This document shows, piece after piece, positions 25,505-37,300 of a DNA stretch of 64,000 nt. This stretch comes from Lates calcarifer. Its lineage: Eukaryota; Chordata; Actinopteri; Centropomidae. Within the stretch, counting starts at the first letter, position 1. Every line of letters begins with the position of its first letter. The notes under the pieces were generated by a model. It saw only the letters and a list, made by a program, of their open reading frames with translations. It was not told the DNA's origin and did not search any database. A program made the position numbers and the translations under genes. Where the stretch lies: contig NC_066836.1 of assembly GCF_001640805.2 (NCBI RefSeq), positions 5,358,892 through 5,422,891 of the forward strand, written 5' to 3'.

Positions 25505-28458
25505 AACAAATCAGTTTAATCAGGTTAAAAAGACACATTTCATCCAAGGAAACTTCACACTAACATGAAAGCATGTAATTTTAGTGTAACATCCCTTTAA
25601 AAGACATTTTTATACCATAATCCTCAGCTCTGTCTCTGTTTCAACCCTGATGGTGTCACATGATCTATGAAGGTGGTTTTCCCTCTTTCGTTCAAACTGT
25701 CATCTTTAACCGCCCACTAATGGACATTTAACTGAACTAGAAACACGCTCACAGAGTCAAGCAGGAACTCCTCAGCAGAACTTGAAGGTTTTAAATGTCA
25801 GAGTGACTCATTTTATCTGAACTGACTGAGATCCATCACCCAGCGTGAGGTTATCAGTGATTAAAAGCTGTTATCAGTAACTCTGTGTTCTGATGTTAAT
25901 CTACGCGATCATCACTGTTCTGGACTGTGGCATTAGGATCTCTTTGTGGCTGTCGCTGCTCATGCTAACCACTCAGGTCCTCTTCTAACGTCATATCACA
26001 GGATGGTGTATGAATAGCATGTCATTTTGAAGGACATCTCACATGTCATGTTTACACATTTTTGGCATTTAAATGGCATGAAATGACAAAAAATACATAG
26101 TGAAACATGCGAAATGACTTAAGAAATCAGTGTGCCAGGAAACATCCTACATTTTGAAATACTGCTGCAGGTATAGGCTGGATCAGTACACATCAGTTTG
26201 ACTAGAAGAGGTCCAGATTATGATTTAGTATATTGTCTCTAGGCAATATAGATAAATATGCATAACATAAACATCCTCCTTCATTCCAGCAATACCTCAT
26301 CCTCCTTTACACTCTGCACTCTACATTTTAGATGTATCTGATCATTTCTACAAGAAACAAAAAATCAGCCAGGGGTAGAGTGTTTCTTTCCTTTGACACA
26401 CTTCCTGTGTTTGTTTGCTGCTGATCATTTAAGTCAAGGCTGAAAATCAGCAGTTGGTCTTATATACATGTTAACTTCTTTTTGAAGGAGAGTGTCTCTT
26501 CTAAGTTTCACTCAGCCCATATACTTTATAATGAGATCACACACATAAAAAAGTGGCCTCTCTAGTCTCGTCCAGACTTAAATATAGCCTACTGACAATA
26601 GCATTTAGCTCAAAGTGCCACTGTGCTGAAGAACAGAAGGCCCAGGGTGAAGTCATCAAATAAACACAGGTGCGGTTTATTACTCAGAGATGTATACACA
26701 GTCAAAACAAATAAGGAAAAGGATAAGGAAAATGGCAATAAGACCTCCTGTGAGTAAGAAGTTCATCCAGTATTTTCCACCCTTATCTTTATATTGTTAA
26801 AAGGTAAAAGTGTTTTTTTTTTTCCCATGGACCGCACTGTGGATAGTTCATACTCTCTGTGAAGAGGTTCATGGTTCTGCCACAAAGGTCTTCAGGAGGT
26901 AGATATTTAGTTTCTGATCATAACCAACTAAGAAAACCAGCAGATATTCACATTTTTAAAAGCTGAAACCAGTTGATTTGTGGTGTTACTGCTTTGTTGG
27001 TGATGGTTTCCATTTGTTTCTTTGATTGTTAGCTGTGATGAGATTTGTTGGGGTTAGTCACTGAATGTGATTTCTCTACCTGAAGTCAGTTTACCACCAC
27101 TGCTGCAGAAGAAGAAGTGAGGCTGCTTTCTGGTTAGAGGAGGTCTAGATGATCACATACAGACTCCAGCTGAAAACCGTGCTCCTCTTAAACCCTCCTC
27201 TGGTGAAGAATTAACCCTGTTGTTGGGGAGTTAGCACATTCCTGCCTCCTCACTGTAGAGCCGCTTTCAGCTCTATTGTGGTGGGTGATGGAGTCGACCA
27301 AACACACTCACTCTCCCTCTCTGTCTCCCTCTCCCTGCCTGCTTCACATGTAAGTCATTTGGAAAAGACAGGCCTTGTTTATGTCGACCACATATGCTTT
27401 TATGTTCAGACAGCGTCACCAAGTACATAGGCCTTTTAGGAAGTGACCAGCAATTAGGTTTTTTTATGTCTCTAAGGCAAGCTTTTCCCAAATGTTGTCA
27501 TGTCACGGTTTCCCAACTAGACACGCGTTAGAGATGAAACCTGAGATTAGAACAGTCATAGAGGGGTAATTTCTACGACATGAAATTACAGTGAAATGAA
27601 ACAATTTCACATTATTTCAGGGACCTTCCTTCTCCTCATGGTCATTTATGCTGTTTTCTACCGTACATGTGCACTTTGATGTTGTTTGCTTTTTTGGTCT
27701 TGTTTGTTTGTTCCTCTTATTTTTTTACATGACCCTGCCCATGAACTCAGCACATGATAATTAGCTTTGTGGCTAAATCTGGAGCATTTTCATGTTTTAG
27801 ATAAATAAAGTCTAGTAAAGTTCTTGCTGGCGCCATGTTAACATTTACTGTTAATGCATTCATACTGTGTATACAAAAACTTTATGGCACCTAGTTACTG
27901 GTTGCACTCGATAATATTGTACATTTTCCCTCCAAAGTAAAACAAAACCTGTAGAGGTATATCCTCATGCTCATACCGAGTCAAATGATAAATATCTAGA
28001 CTGCATTGTTACAATAAATTAAATTCTACATAGAGATACAGTTGTCTGAATAATTTTCTTGAGGAAAACCTGGGATATTAGTCCAGATTTTAGAGGGTAT
28101 AACTGATAACCTGCTTGTTGAAGTAGACACCAGCTCTACCCTCGAGTAACCTTCACACGAAAGTCACAGTAGCATCTGTTTCCTCTCTCACAGCCAAACA
28201 CTGGACTCCTGATCCCCAGTGACCTGTGTCACCATGCCAACTCCTACGATCCTCACAGCAACCAGGAGTCCTCAGAGAAGCTGCTAGGTTTACACACATA
28301 TTTACATCTCTGTCAGCCTACATAAAGTGGATCCCCTTCAGTGCTGAGAGAGAGAGGGAGAGAGAGTGGACAGGAAGCAGGTAATGCTGAGGAAAAGGAC
28401 AAGATAGATTACGACATGATAAACTAAGTTTTACTTTGCTCTATTTTCTGTTTCAGAG

Positions 28459-29688
28459 ATGGTTTTCCTGTGGAGTCTCCTGCTGATTTTCACATTGCTG
28501 GTGAAGACAGGACTTGCGGTTGGATGTGTGTGTCTGTCAGACACCTTTTTGTCCCAGTTTCCCTCTCAGGTTCCTGCTGGCATCTGTTGCCTGAACTACT
28601 CTGGCTCTGCTGTCAGCCATGTGCGCTGGTCTGTGTTTACCAATGAGACAAACATAGAGACGCTGGATCTCTCCAACTGTAATATCAGTTCTGTTGATAT
28701 GAGTGACAAAGAGGCCTCTATGCTGCAGAGGGTTTACTTAGGTCGTAATAGACTAACAACGTTGCCAAGGGAGTTTCTGGCTAGCCAGCCCAACCTGGTG
28801 GAGGTGGATCTGAGCAGGAACCTGCTTAAGGAGCTTCCTGAGGGTTTCCTCCAGGACTCTGACAGCCTGCAGAAGCTGTATCTTCAGGGAAACCAGCTAC
28901 GTGTCCTCCCTGGCTCTGTGCTGCAGAAGCCCAGTCTGCAAAAGCTGGAGCTGGAGGGGAACCCCTGGGACTGCTCCTGTTTGTTACTGGAGGCCCTGGA
29001 GGAAGGCAGGAAGGCTAACAGGACCACCAAGCTGCAAGATCTGGTGGGGAACCTCACCTGCTTCTCTCCCAGGCACCTAGCCGGCAGGACTGTGTGGACG
29101 GTGAGGCTCAGTGACGTGTGCCGTCCCGCCGGCCTGACCGCACTCTTCATCGTGCTTCCCCTCCTCATCCTCGCCGCTCTGGTGCTCTGCTGGTGCTGCG
29201 GGAGGAAGAGGAAGAAGAAAGAAGCGCCTGTGTTCAGCACTTCAAAGAAGAGGGCCTCCAACTCCAGCTGCAACGGCCAGAAACATCGCAGCAAGCAACC
29301 ACCTGCGGCCGCTGAGCAGGCTAAAGCTGGAAACACCACCACTGAGGGGATCCTGAAGAACCAGCTGCTGCTACGCCCGGCATCCACCCTCCTGGGCAGC
29401 ACCAGAGACATCTATGAAGAAGTGGAGATCAAGCTGGGTTCAGTGGAGTCTCTTCCCAGAGTCTCCTCACGCTGTTCCAGCTCCACAGACGGGAAGCAGG
29501 GCTCGCAGGAGCCCGACGGGGCCAGCAAGACAGAGCTGGACACAGTCAGCGTGACAGAAGTGATGAAAGACTCAGCAGACAGGGAGAAGGCCTACATGAC
29601 CCAGTCCACTGAATACTACAGCCTGGTTCCAGGCATCGAGCTGGAGGACTCTGACCACGGAGAGTATGAGAATGTCGACCTCTCATGA
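28459..29688 (+). CDS. Leucine-rich-repeat type I membrane protein with tyrosine-motif tail (LRRC25-like architecture)
   Basis: 409-residue protein in one exon; the acceptor TTTCAG ends at 28456, two bases before the ATG. Visible parts: signal peptide about 1-21, cysteine-rich N-terminal cap about 23-45, four to five leucine-rich repeats about 66-168 (for example LQKLYLQGNQLRVLP), C-terminal cap NPWDCSC to C221, one membrane helix about 226-246, then a basic stop-transfer run (RKRKKK). The cytoplasmic tail is about 160 residues with tyrosine motifs IYEEV (Y319), TEYYSLV (Y386/Y387) and EYENV (Y403). YENV fits the Grb2 SH2 rule (pYxN) and YEEV resembles an Src-type SH2 site, so it probably signals from the plasma membrane through tyrosine phosphorylation. 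Short LRR ectodomain, CLNYSG motif and a YEN motif in the tail recall mammalian LRRC25, but this is only resemblance of layout. Function unknown. Confidence 0.85.
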   Translation: MVFLWSLLLIFTLLVKTGLAVGCVCLSDTFLSQFPSQVPAGICCLNYSGSAVSHVRWSVFTNETNIETLDLSNCNISSVDMSDKEASMLQRVYLGRNRLTTLPREFLASQPNLVEVDLSRNLLKELPEGFLQDSDSLQKLYLQGNQLRVLPGSVLQKPSLQKLELEGNPWDCSCLLLEALEEGRKANRTTKLQDLVGNLTCFSPRHLAGRTVWTVRLSDVCRPAGLTALFIVLPLLILAALVLCWCCGRKRKKKEAPVFSTSKKRASNSSCNGQKHRSKQPPAAAEQAKAGNTTTEGILKNQLLLRPASTLLGSTRDIYEEVEIKLGSVESLPRVSSRCSSSTDGKQGSQEPDGASKTELDTVSVTEVMKDSADREKAYMTQSTEYYSLVPGIELEDSDHGEYENVDLS

Positions 29689-29696
29689 CACCATCT

Positions 29697-29830
29697 TAAA
29701 GGAATAGTCCAACATTTTGGGAAGTTTATTTCCTTTCTGGCTGAGAGTTAGAGGAGAAAATCAGCACCACTCACATGTTCGTGTTAGGAGTCCTTGAAAC
29801 CTTTCACTATAAGTTTGATTATCTCACACA
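29697..29830 (+). mobile_element. Dispersed TIR element, copy 3 (5' part)
   Basis: Begins TTAAAGGAATAGTCCAACAT, nine bases after the LRR stop codon, and continues GGCTGAGAGTTAGAGGAG. Same family as 19388 and 21434. Confidence 0.55.
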
Positions 29831-30297
29831 GGAGATTTCTGTGTTTTTGTCTGTGCTCTTCACACTGGTTTAAAGTGGTTTGATTGAACTACATTGCTCC
29901 CTCTGTTTAGTGTATGGATTAACAAATTAGATATAATAATTAGTGTGAATTAGCAGGCGTTAAGGCTTGGTCACACTATGAAGTGTCAAAGTAAAGCTTA
30001 CCCAAGCATCCTCGTTAAACAGGCAATGCTAGAGGGTTGGTGATATAGTGACTACTCACACAGATTGTTGGAAAACTACTGTAGCTGATGCGCTAACAGG
30101 TAACACATCAGTGTTATATCCTATGGCTCTTTGAGCCTCTATCTGTTTTCTCTGCACTGGGTTGTTTACTGGCATTTTAATCTCTTCATCATTTCATTTA
30201 CCTGGGTTCCTGCAGTGTTTAATACCACATACAAAGAATGTAATTTTATATCTTTTTCATGGTCATTAAGTATGATGGAAAACCAGTAGGGACAACA

Positions 30298-30424
30298 AGG
30301 CCTAAGCTAAGCTAAGCTAGCCATCTCCAGCTTCATGCTCAACGCACAGACATGTATTCTCATCTAACTCTCAACAAGAAAGTGTATTTCCCAAACTGTC
30401 AAATTATTCCTTTAAATGCACTGA
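30298..30424 (-). mobile_element. Dispersed TIR element, copy 4 (inverted)
   Basis: On the minus strand it reads AAAGGAATAATTTGACAGTT, later GAGAGTTAGATGAGAA and TAGCTTAGCTTAGCTTAGG. It faces copy 3 in opposite orientation 470 bp away. Confidence 0.6.
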
Positions 30425-30430
30425 AAAGAG

Positions 30431-30432
<2 letters not shown>

Positions 30433-30484
<52 letters not shown>

Positions 30485-30493
30485 CGTGTGTGT
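30433..30493. repeat. (TG)n(CG)n(TG)n alternating purine-pyrimidine tract
   Basis: About 22 TG units, then about five CG units, then TG again, 61 bp in total. Such tracts are the classic Z-DNA-forming sequence. The small open frames across it are artefacts. Confidence 0.9.
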
Positions 30494-33215
30494 TTCAGAA
30501 ACAGCCAGTTATCTATCAACACAGAGACAGTTTGGTCCAACCACTGTAGTATCACAATGTAGGAGGAAGTGATTTAATCCGGAGCTTTTCCTGTGGGACC
30601 TGAGGAACGCAGTGACTGTTTGAAAGGGAGGCCCACTTTTTTCTCTGTGGAAAAAAAGAGCAATTTGCCAGCTGTTGTTTATTCTATTTAATGCTGCACT
30701 CCATGCAAACGTACACTTCATGTTGTTTTTGAGTCTACAAAGGACATATTTTTAATTCCTGTGCTTAGTTACTCTAAGTTTCAAGCAGGCTTTTATGCAG
30801 TAAGTACTTCCCTTTACCTCACCTCAAGTGTGTCTGTTCTATGCATTCCACTTTGACTTGTCACTTATTACATTACATACAGGGTGTTCTGGATAAAACT
30901 CATTTGTCTTAAGTTGCAAAACCAGAAATATAAGTGCTGAACGATGACTAATCCCATCGCAATGTCCACTGGACACGTGAAATGTGGAATGTAAAGCTTA
31001 GGTGAGAAGTCTAAATTTATAAAGTCATTGTCAAGAAAGGATAAAAGGACAGACGCTTGCTCAGGTTTGACGTCACAAAATAAAATGTGCATAATTGTTG
31101 GAAAATGTCAGGACGACCACACGTAAATGCTGGTGCAAGATAAAAATCTCTGTAGCGTTGGTGCAGTAAACTGAGATGCAGAACATTTCTGTGCAGCGGT
31201 GCGACAACATAATGACACTGGAGGGGGAAACCTACACAAAAGACACAGCTGAACATTGGGGTCATCACGAAGAAGCAGGACGCAGACTTGTGATTGCTAT
31301 CTCAGATGTGGAACAGACAGGCGTCTCACTCTCACACTTGTTGGCTTTGAATGCTAATTGGTTTGTGTTCAGTGAGACAGAGTGAGCGAGGGTGCAGCGA
31401 AGGGTGTGGAGCTTCCTGGAATTTAAAAAGCAGAGGTGAATTTTCCACATGGGCTTTCACATATTTTCCATTTAAAGCTTTATACATTGTTAGGTTCACT
31501 GCAATCTAAATGCCGAAAGCCGTTAGGTCAAAAGACAGACTGACACATGAGTGTTTGTTTTTTGTTGTTTTAAATATCTGTCTTTTAGTAACTGTTTCTT
31601 CACGGTGTCTTTAGCTAAAGACACTGAGGTCATGTCCTTTTTTCCACTTGTTTTTGGAAGAGTTTCATCAACCTCAAGGGAAGTTACATGCTCCAGTTGG
31701 GTGTTCACTAAACCCTGCCTGTGACTGGTGATCGTCCAGTCATAACTTAGCAATCTTAACTAGTTGTCCTGTCAAGCTTCATCAGTTGGCAAAATCACTG
31801 CATTATGTGGCTGGTGAGAACTGACAGGTGTAGCAGCAGGGGAGGAGGCTTATTCAACTGTCAATTAAAACATTTAACAGACTGTACTTAGTGGGTGTTT
31901 TAGATGGTAGCGGGGTATTGTTTTTACCCAATTTATTTCAATTTGAGAACTTTTAGGCCAACAAAATCATAAATGAATAACAGCTTCACCCTTTATTACC
32001 CCACAATTTTATTTCTGGCTCTAAGAGGAAGACACTGAAACAGCAGCATTAGTTGCAAATGTTGTTAGTGTGAAAATTTTTTTTACAGAAAGTATAACTG
32101 AATAAATTAAATATTAAATATCCAATTAATTTTACGTTTTCTGAGAGTGATGAGGAGACCTCAGTATTTCCAAAGTCCTGGCTGCAGCTCTGATTGTAAA
32201 AGTGAAATTAGGCATAATTTTATATTTTGTATAACACGAAGTAGCATTAATAATTCTTATGTGTAAAAAAGAAAATGGGTAATACAGGTATGACATACAA
32301 TAAAAGCACTGATTTCATCTTTTTTTTTTTACTGGCAGATGCAGTACCTTGATTGTTGTTTTGTATACAACAACTTTGAATATTGTTGAAAATAAAATTA
32401 ATGTTTTTTTTCATTAGTTCTTCCTTGTGTTTCATGATGATGTCTAATAACACATCAAACGAAAGAGGGAATAAAAACCAAACTGGGTCGTTAGTTCACC
32501 GCTCCAGATCCTTTCATATGACCTGTCTCTGCGGCCCCTTCAGTTCTTTCTGCCCCAACAATGACCCAGGTCAGCCCCAGCCACCTGAAATCCTACTTTT
32601 TTGAGCTCTGATTTCACTTCACCGTGGGAAGTTGTAATTACTGCATTGGGTTACTCAAACGATCAGCACAGAGCTGCTCTGCCTGTCCTGTTCTCAGAGG
32701 TCTTAGCCCCCGACCAGTATATCCAGTAGCTGAGGCCAGGAAACAGTTGATGGAGTATCCATGGATGCTAATCTGGGAGTGAATTTAATCTAAAATCAAG
32801 ATCACAGACCAACCATTGTCCTTTCAAGGACATACACAGGAAGAGACTTAGACACAGAAGTAGAAAATATTCACTTTGTGAAATAGTTTCACTGACATAT
32901 TGTACTATTTTTAGAGCAATGATAACTGAAAATGAGGATACAAATAAGAAAAATGGGAAATTTCTGTGCCGTAGAGACAACAAAATAAAAGCATGGCTTT
33001 ATGAAACACAAAGTTTGCAGAACTAACAGCTGATCTGTACTTGAACAGATAAGAAGTGTTATAAATATACCTATATAACACAGTATTAAGTATGTCAGAT
33101 GCTCTTTTTATTGTTTTCTGTCAATAAAAGAGCCTTTGGGGCGTCTTTGTTTATGAGATAAATACAGACAGTGAGGCCTCAGGGCTGAGGCTGGGAGCCA
33201 TGCTGCATGTAACAA

Positions 33216-33231
33216 CAGCGCCATCTAGTGA
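33216..33231 (-). promoter_or_regulatory. CTCF-like motif, minus strand
   Basis: On the minus strand TCACTAGATGGCGCTG matches the CTCF core except for the first base. It lies between the LRR gene and best4, facing the plus-strand motif at 23028. Binding is inferred. Confidence 0.5.
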
Positions 33232-34523
33232 CTGGAATGGAAATTAACATTTATTGAATGTTTAAAATACTGTGGCAAACGCATAAATCTGATGGTAGTA
33301 AATGCGGTAAATGTTAAACCGAGGCTCATCAGTCTTCTGCAGCTGAATGAGTGACACATATTCAGACAGAGAATAGGGAAGTCCACAGTGACCACTTGTC
33401 TCCGGTTGTGATGGAGGATAGATGGCCTCATAAATATCCAGTCAGGGGACAGCAAACAGAGTTAGAAGATAAAACACTGTTGGATTTACAGTGGACTGCT
33501 GTAACGATGTGAAAACCAAACAAACGAGTCAAACACAGCAGCCAATGACAAAGGCTGAGAGACGGCTGGGATGGAGCCATCTGACAGTGTACCTGCATCA
33601 CCCTGTAAAGATGTTTGGACTGCTGTTATCACAGTTACTGACGGCAAGAGCTGTAAATCACACTGAAAAGCTTCGGCTGTGAAAATCAATCTGTGCGCTT
33701 TATTTGATTTTCTATGGCGAGGCATTATATTCTTTTAGATAACAGGTCCAAAGTTCTGAGTTGATTGTTGCATCACCTGTGAAAGAAAAACACAAATAGT
33801 GAGGATTTTCAGAAACATGTTAATATAATTTATTTTATTAATTTTTTTCCTTATTGAGGGAAGGGCCTCACTGAATTTTAAAACTCATTTACAGGTGTGT
33901 CCTGGCTGAAGCAGTAGCACTGCAGAGCATAAAACGTAGATATTTAAAGGCATATAACACTGATTTACAATGAATTAGGTAAAATATAAGAGAATCAACA
34001 AGATTCACAAAAAAGCATATCAGAAAGAGAGAATAAGAGCAACAAATACACCTTAACAAGTAAAACAAAGTGCAGTAGATTAAAATTCTTCAAAATAAAA
34101 GCCTCATAGATTTTAGAAAAGATTTGGTAACCCCTAAACTGATGTAATGACAACTTAATCGCTCAGGGGTGGAGAAAAAAACACTCAGCACATTACATTA
34201 AGAGGTAGTTTCCATGCACTCAGTAACTATAACTGTAGGTGTATATCTCTGTAGACATCAGGTTCCCAGGTTATAAATTTAAAATGTGAATTTATGGCTG
34301 CGCAGCAGAAAGGTTTAAATTGAAACCCAGAGGAAAGACTTTTCTTCCCAGGACAGGAGGGTTCAACACAGCACCTGCTCATACACCTGCCTTCACAGGT
34401 AAGACATGAGTCTGATTCAATGTATATATCACGCTTAATGTATCACACATTTCAAACAGGAATTAGTCTAAATTTCAATATTTGTTTGTAACATTTTGCA
34501 GGAATTTCCAACACAGAGTAAAG

Positions 34524-35384
34524 ATGACAGTGTCTTACTCACTGGAAGTGGCCGATGCAAGGTTTGGTGGCTTCTCCAAGCTCCTGTTCAGGTGGAAGGG
34601 GAGCATCTACAGGCTGCTTTATAAGGACTTTCTGGTGTTTTGTGGGGTTTATCTGTTTTTCAGTGTGTTTTACAGGTAAATAAAGTCATTTCAATTTTTA
34701 ATCCTGATATCTGCTGCACTATGATCATGTTTTAGTGCTTGTATCTTCCACTGGAAAACACAGGTTCCTCCTGACGCCAAGACAGCAGGATCTGTTTGAG
34801 CGTATCGCCCTTTACTGTGATCAGTTCACCAACACCAACTTTATTCCAGTTTTATTTGTACTTGGTAAGTCTCACTGAACTGGATCTGTCTTAAACAAAC
34901 CACATCAAAAGACGCTCTACAGGTCACTTTAATTTTTTAAATTTATTTAATTTGTCCCAGGTTTCTATGTGACCCTGGCCTTCAATCGTTGGTGGGGTCA
35001 GTACACCAGCTTCCCACTGCCTGACAACCTGATGATGGTGGTTTCTGGAAACGTCCATGGGACAGACGAGAGGGGTCGTCTGCTGCGACGGACACTTATG
35101 AGATACGCCAACTTGTCTTCAGTTCTTATCCTCCGCTCCATAAGCACAAGAGTTCACAAGCGTTTTCCCACTTTGGAGCACATTGTGGAGGCTGGTGAGT
35201 CCAACACTGGCACAAAAACACTGGTTAGGTTAGGTTAGGTTAGGTTAGGTTAGGTTACTTTGCTGGAACATTTTTTCCTCCAATTAACAGTGCAAAACCA
35301 AAAACCATTCATTTTACTATCATGTTAAGACAAGAAAAAAATACTTTTTAGCAGCTGGAACAGTCAAATATTTGGCATTTATTG

Positions 35385-35417
<33 letters not shown>

Positions 35418-35855
35418 AAGAAAGAAAGGAAAGGAACTGATTAATCATCTGTGTGCAGGATTTATGACCACACATGAGCTGAAGAAGTTTGAGTCTCTGC
35501 ACTCTGACTTCAACAAGTACTGGATGCCCCTGACGTGGTTCTCCAACCTGGCAGCCAGAGCGAGAGAGGAGGGTCGAGTGAGGGACGACATAGCTTTAAG
35601 ACTCCTGATGGATGTGAGTGATAAACAAAACAACCAAATACTCTGACAGACAAACCCCAAATAATATACAATCCTAACATTTGAAATAACTATATTCATA
35701 CTTTAACTGTATAAACTGCTCTACTCTGTCTGCAGGAGCTTAATAACTACAGAGCCAAGTGCAGTCTCCTATTCCACTATGACTGGATAAGCATCCCTCT
35801 GGTCTACACTCAGGTACAATGAGCTCTTTCTCTTGTGTACTTCATACTTTAAGTG

Positions 35856-35902
<47 letters not shown>

Positions 35903-37300
35903 ACACACACACACACACACACACACACAAATATATTTACTTAAGCATTAAGGATGAATCATACAGTTCTTCATATGGCCTTTAGGGAACTCCGGAGCTT
36001 AAAGAAGAGCGGGTCAGGGAAAATCTTTGTTCTCACGATCACAGTCCCAGCTGTACATGGCTCCAAATATATGTAGGCTGCATAATGGAGTATTTTTATA
36101 ATGTGGGATTAGTAGTTTTACGTAAATACAGAAACTGAATTCTTCCTCCACCACTGGGACCAGTGGTCAATCTGGTTTCACAAACTAAAACTTTATTTTT
36201 ATTCATCAAAATGTATTTTTATTTCATTTGGTGGCTGTTTAACTTTTCTATCTTTATTTTTTGTTTGAAATGCAGTCATACTCCTCATCACTTTTAGATT
36301 AAATAAATCCAAAACTCATTAGAAAACTGACTTGATCACTGTCTAGTTGCTTATCTGTGCAGGTGGTAACCATCGCAGTTTATTCATTTTTTGCCTTCTG
36401 CGTGATCGGCCGACAATTCCTGAACCCTGAGAAGGGATATAAGGGTCACCAAATGGACATGTACGTCCCAGTTTTCACCTTGCTGCAGTTCTTCTTTTAC
36501 AGCGGCTGGCTTAAGGTAACACAGAACTTTTATCATTATCATTTTTGATTTGATTTTGTGATCACAGAGCAACTTCATTGTGTGTCCTTCCTGTAGGTGG
36601 GGGAGTTGATCATCAATCCATTTGGCGAGGATGATGATGACTTTGAAACCAACCAGCTGATTGACCGAAACATTCAGGTTTTCCCCTCAAAGTTTCTCTC
36701 TAGTACAAAAACTAGAAGCATCTAAAATGAATGCTAACTGCCCTCATGTTCTGTTCCTCTCCCCTGTAGGTGTCAATGCTCGCTGTGGATGATATGTATC
36801 AGAACCTGGCTCCGATTGTGAAGGACAAGCACTGGACACAGAGACATTTCTCCGTCCCTTATACTCTGTCAACTGCAGCAGAGACTCTCAGACCAGCTTT
36901 CAAAGGCTCCACCTTTGACATGAGGTTAACTAACATTTACCGTTGATGTTTCAGTGCCTTTTGCTGCCAGAAAAATCTAAACCGCTGTGAAACTTGACCT
37001 TAAAATGACTCCCATGTTTACAGGATGAGTGCAGAGGATCTTGAGATTCACCAGCCTGCAGACACACCTGTGAAGAAACAGTATTTAGCTCTGAAAGGCT
37101 CTTTGGGTGATAGTCTGGACGGTCTTCTGCAGAGGGGTAAAGGCATCCTGCGTGGTGGGAGCCTTCCTTCTCTGTTAGATGTCACATCGCACCCAAATGA
37201 GGAAGAACATGTTGATGTTTCCCCTCAGGCTGACACCAGTGCCACCAACCTCAAAGAACAAGAAAAGACATTGATTCAAATTACAGTGGAACAATGCTAG
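34524..37300 (+). CDS. best4: Bestrophin calcium-activated chloride channel, BEST4-like
   Basis: Pentameric anion channel of the plasma membrane gated by cytosolic calcium. Coding exons: 34524-34675, 34764-34864, 34961-35194, 35459-35613, 35736-35813, 36363-36515, 36597-36677, 36770-36924 and 37024-37300, all in phase, giving 461 residues. The start [18 protein letters not shown] aligns with BEST1 MTITYTSQVANARLGSFS. The hydrophobic neck residues I76/F80/F84 of BEST1 are kept as I78/F82/F86 in [16 protein letters not shown] follows, and the calcium-clasp acidic run EDDDDFETN is at about 302-310. The C-terminal tail after about residue 370 is short, as in BEST4. A non-coding first exon probably ends at 34399 (CACAG then GTAAGA). 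AATAAA lies at 37377-37382. Paralogue choice rests on the rps8/hectd3 neighbourhood and the short tail, so best4 is likely but not proved. Confidence 0.9.
35224..35257. repeat. (GGTTA)n pentanucleotide array, TTAGG register
   Basis: Seven near-perfect GGTTA units in the best4 intron after the exon ending at 35194. TTAGG is the arthropod telomere unit; vertebrate telomeres use TTAGGG, so this is a microsatellite and not a vertebrate telomere remnant. Confidence 0.85.
35387..35430. repeat. A29 tract followed by (GAAA)n
   Basis: 29 consecutive A then GAAAG units, 28 bp before the best4 exon at 35459. It may be the tail of a retroposed copy or slippage; no upstream element is recognisable. Confidence 0.85.
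35854..35936. repeat. (TA)n(TG)n(AC)n self-complementary microsatellite
   Basis: About 10 TA units, 13 TG units, then about 13 AC units ending in ATATAT. The TG and AC runs are complementary on the same strand, so the block can fold into a long hairpin. It is in the best4 intron before 36363. Confidence 0.9.

Larger units (their letters stand above)
22350..28456. other. Intergenic region glis1 to the LRR gene
   Basis: No coding exon recognised. Contents: a degraded dispersed repeat (about 22460-22650, with TGATTATCAAAACAGTTG), a CTCF-like motif at 23028, a CA microsatellite at 23198, a possible 5' exon near 23290-23398, another CTCF-like motif at 25489, a purine-rich candidate 5' exon at 28325-28380, and AT-rich sequence. 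Small open frames across it look like chance. Confidence 0.5.
29689..34300. other. Intergenic region LRR gene to best4
   Basis: No coding exon recognised. It holds the presumed 3'UTR of the LRR gene (no close AATAAA; one at 31079-31084), a pair of inverted dispersed elements (29697 and 30298), a TG/CG microsatellite at 30433, a CTCF-like motif at 33216 and AT-rich sequence. Small open frames here look like chance. Confidence 0.5.

Noticed and set aside
28884..29411. Minus-strand open frame of 175 residues
   Set aside because: It lies fully antisense to the LRR gene, whose plus-strand frame has a coherent domain structure; the antisense protein shows no domain.
35224..35257. Interstitial vertebrate telomere
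   Set aside because: The unit is TTAGG, not TTAGGG, and the array is only 34 bp.
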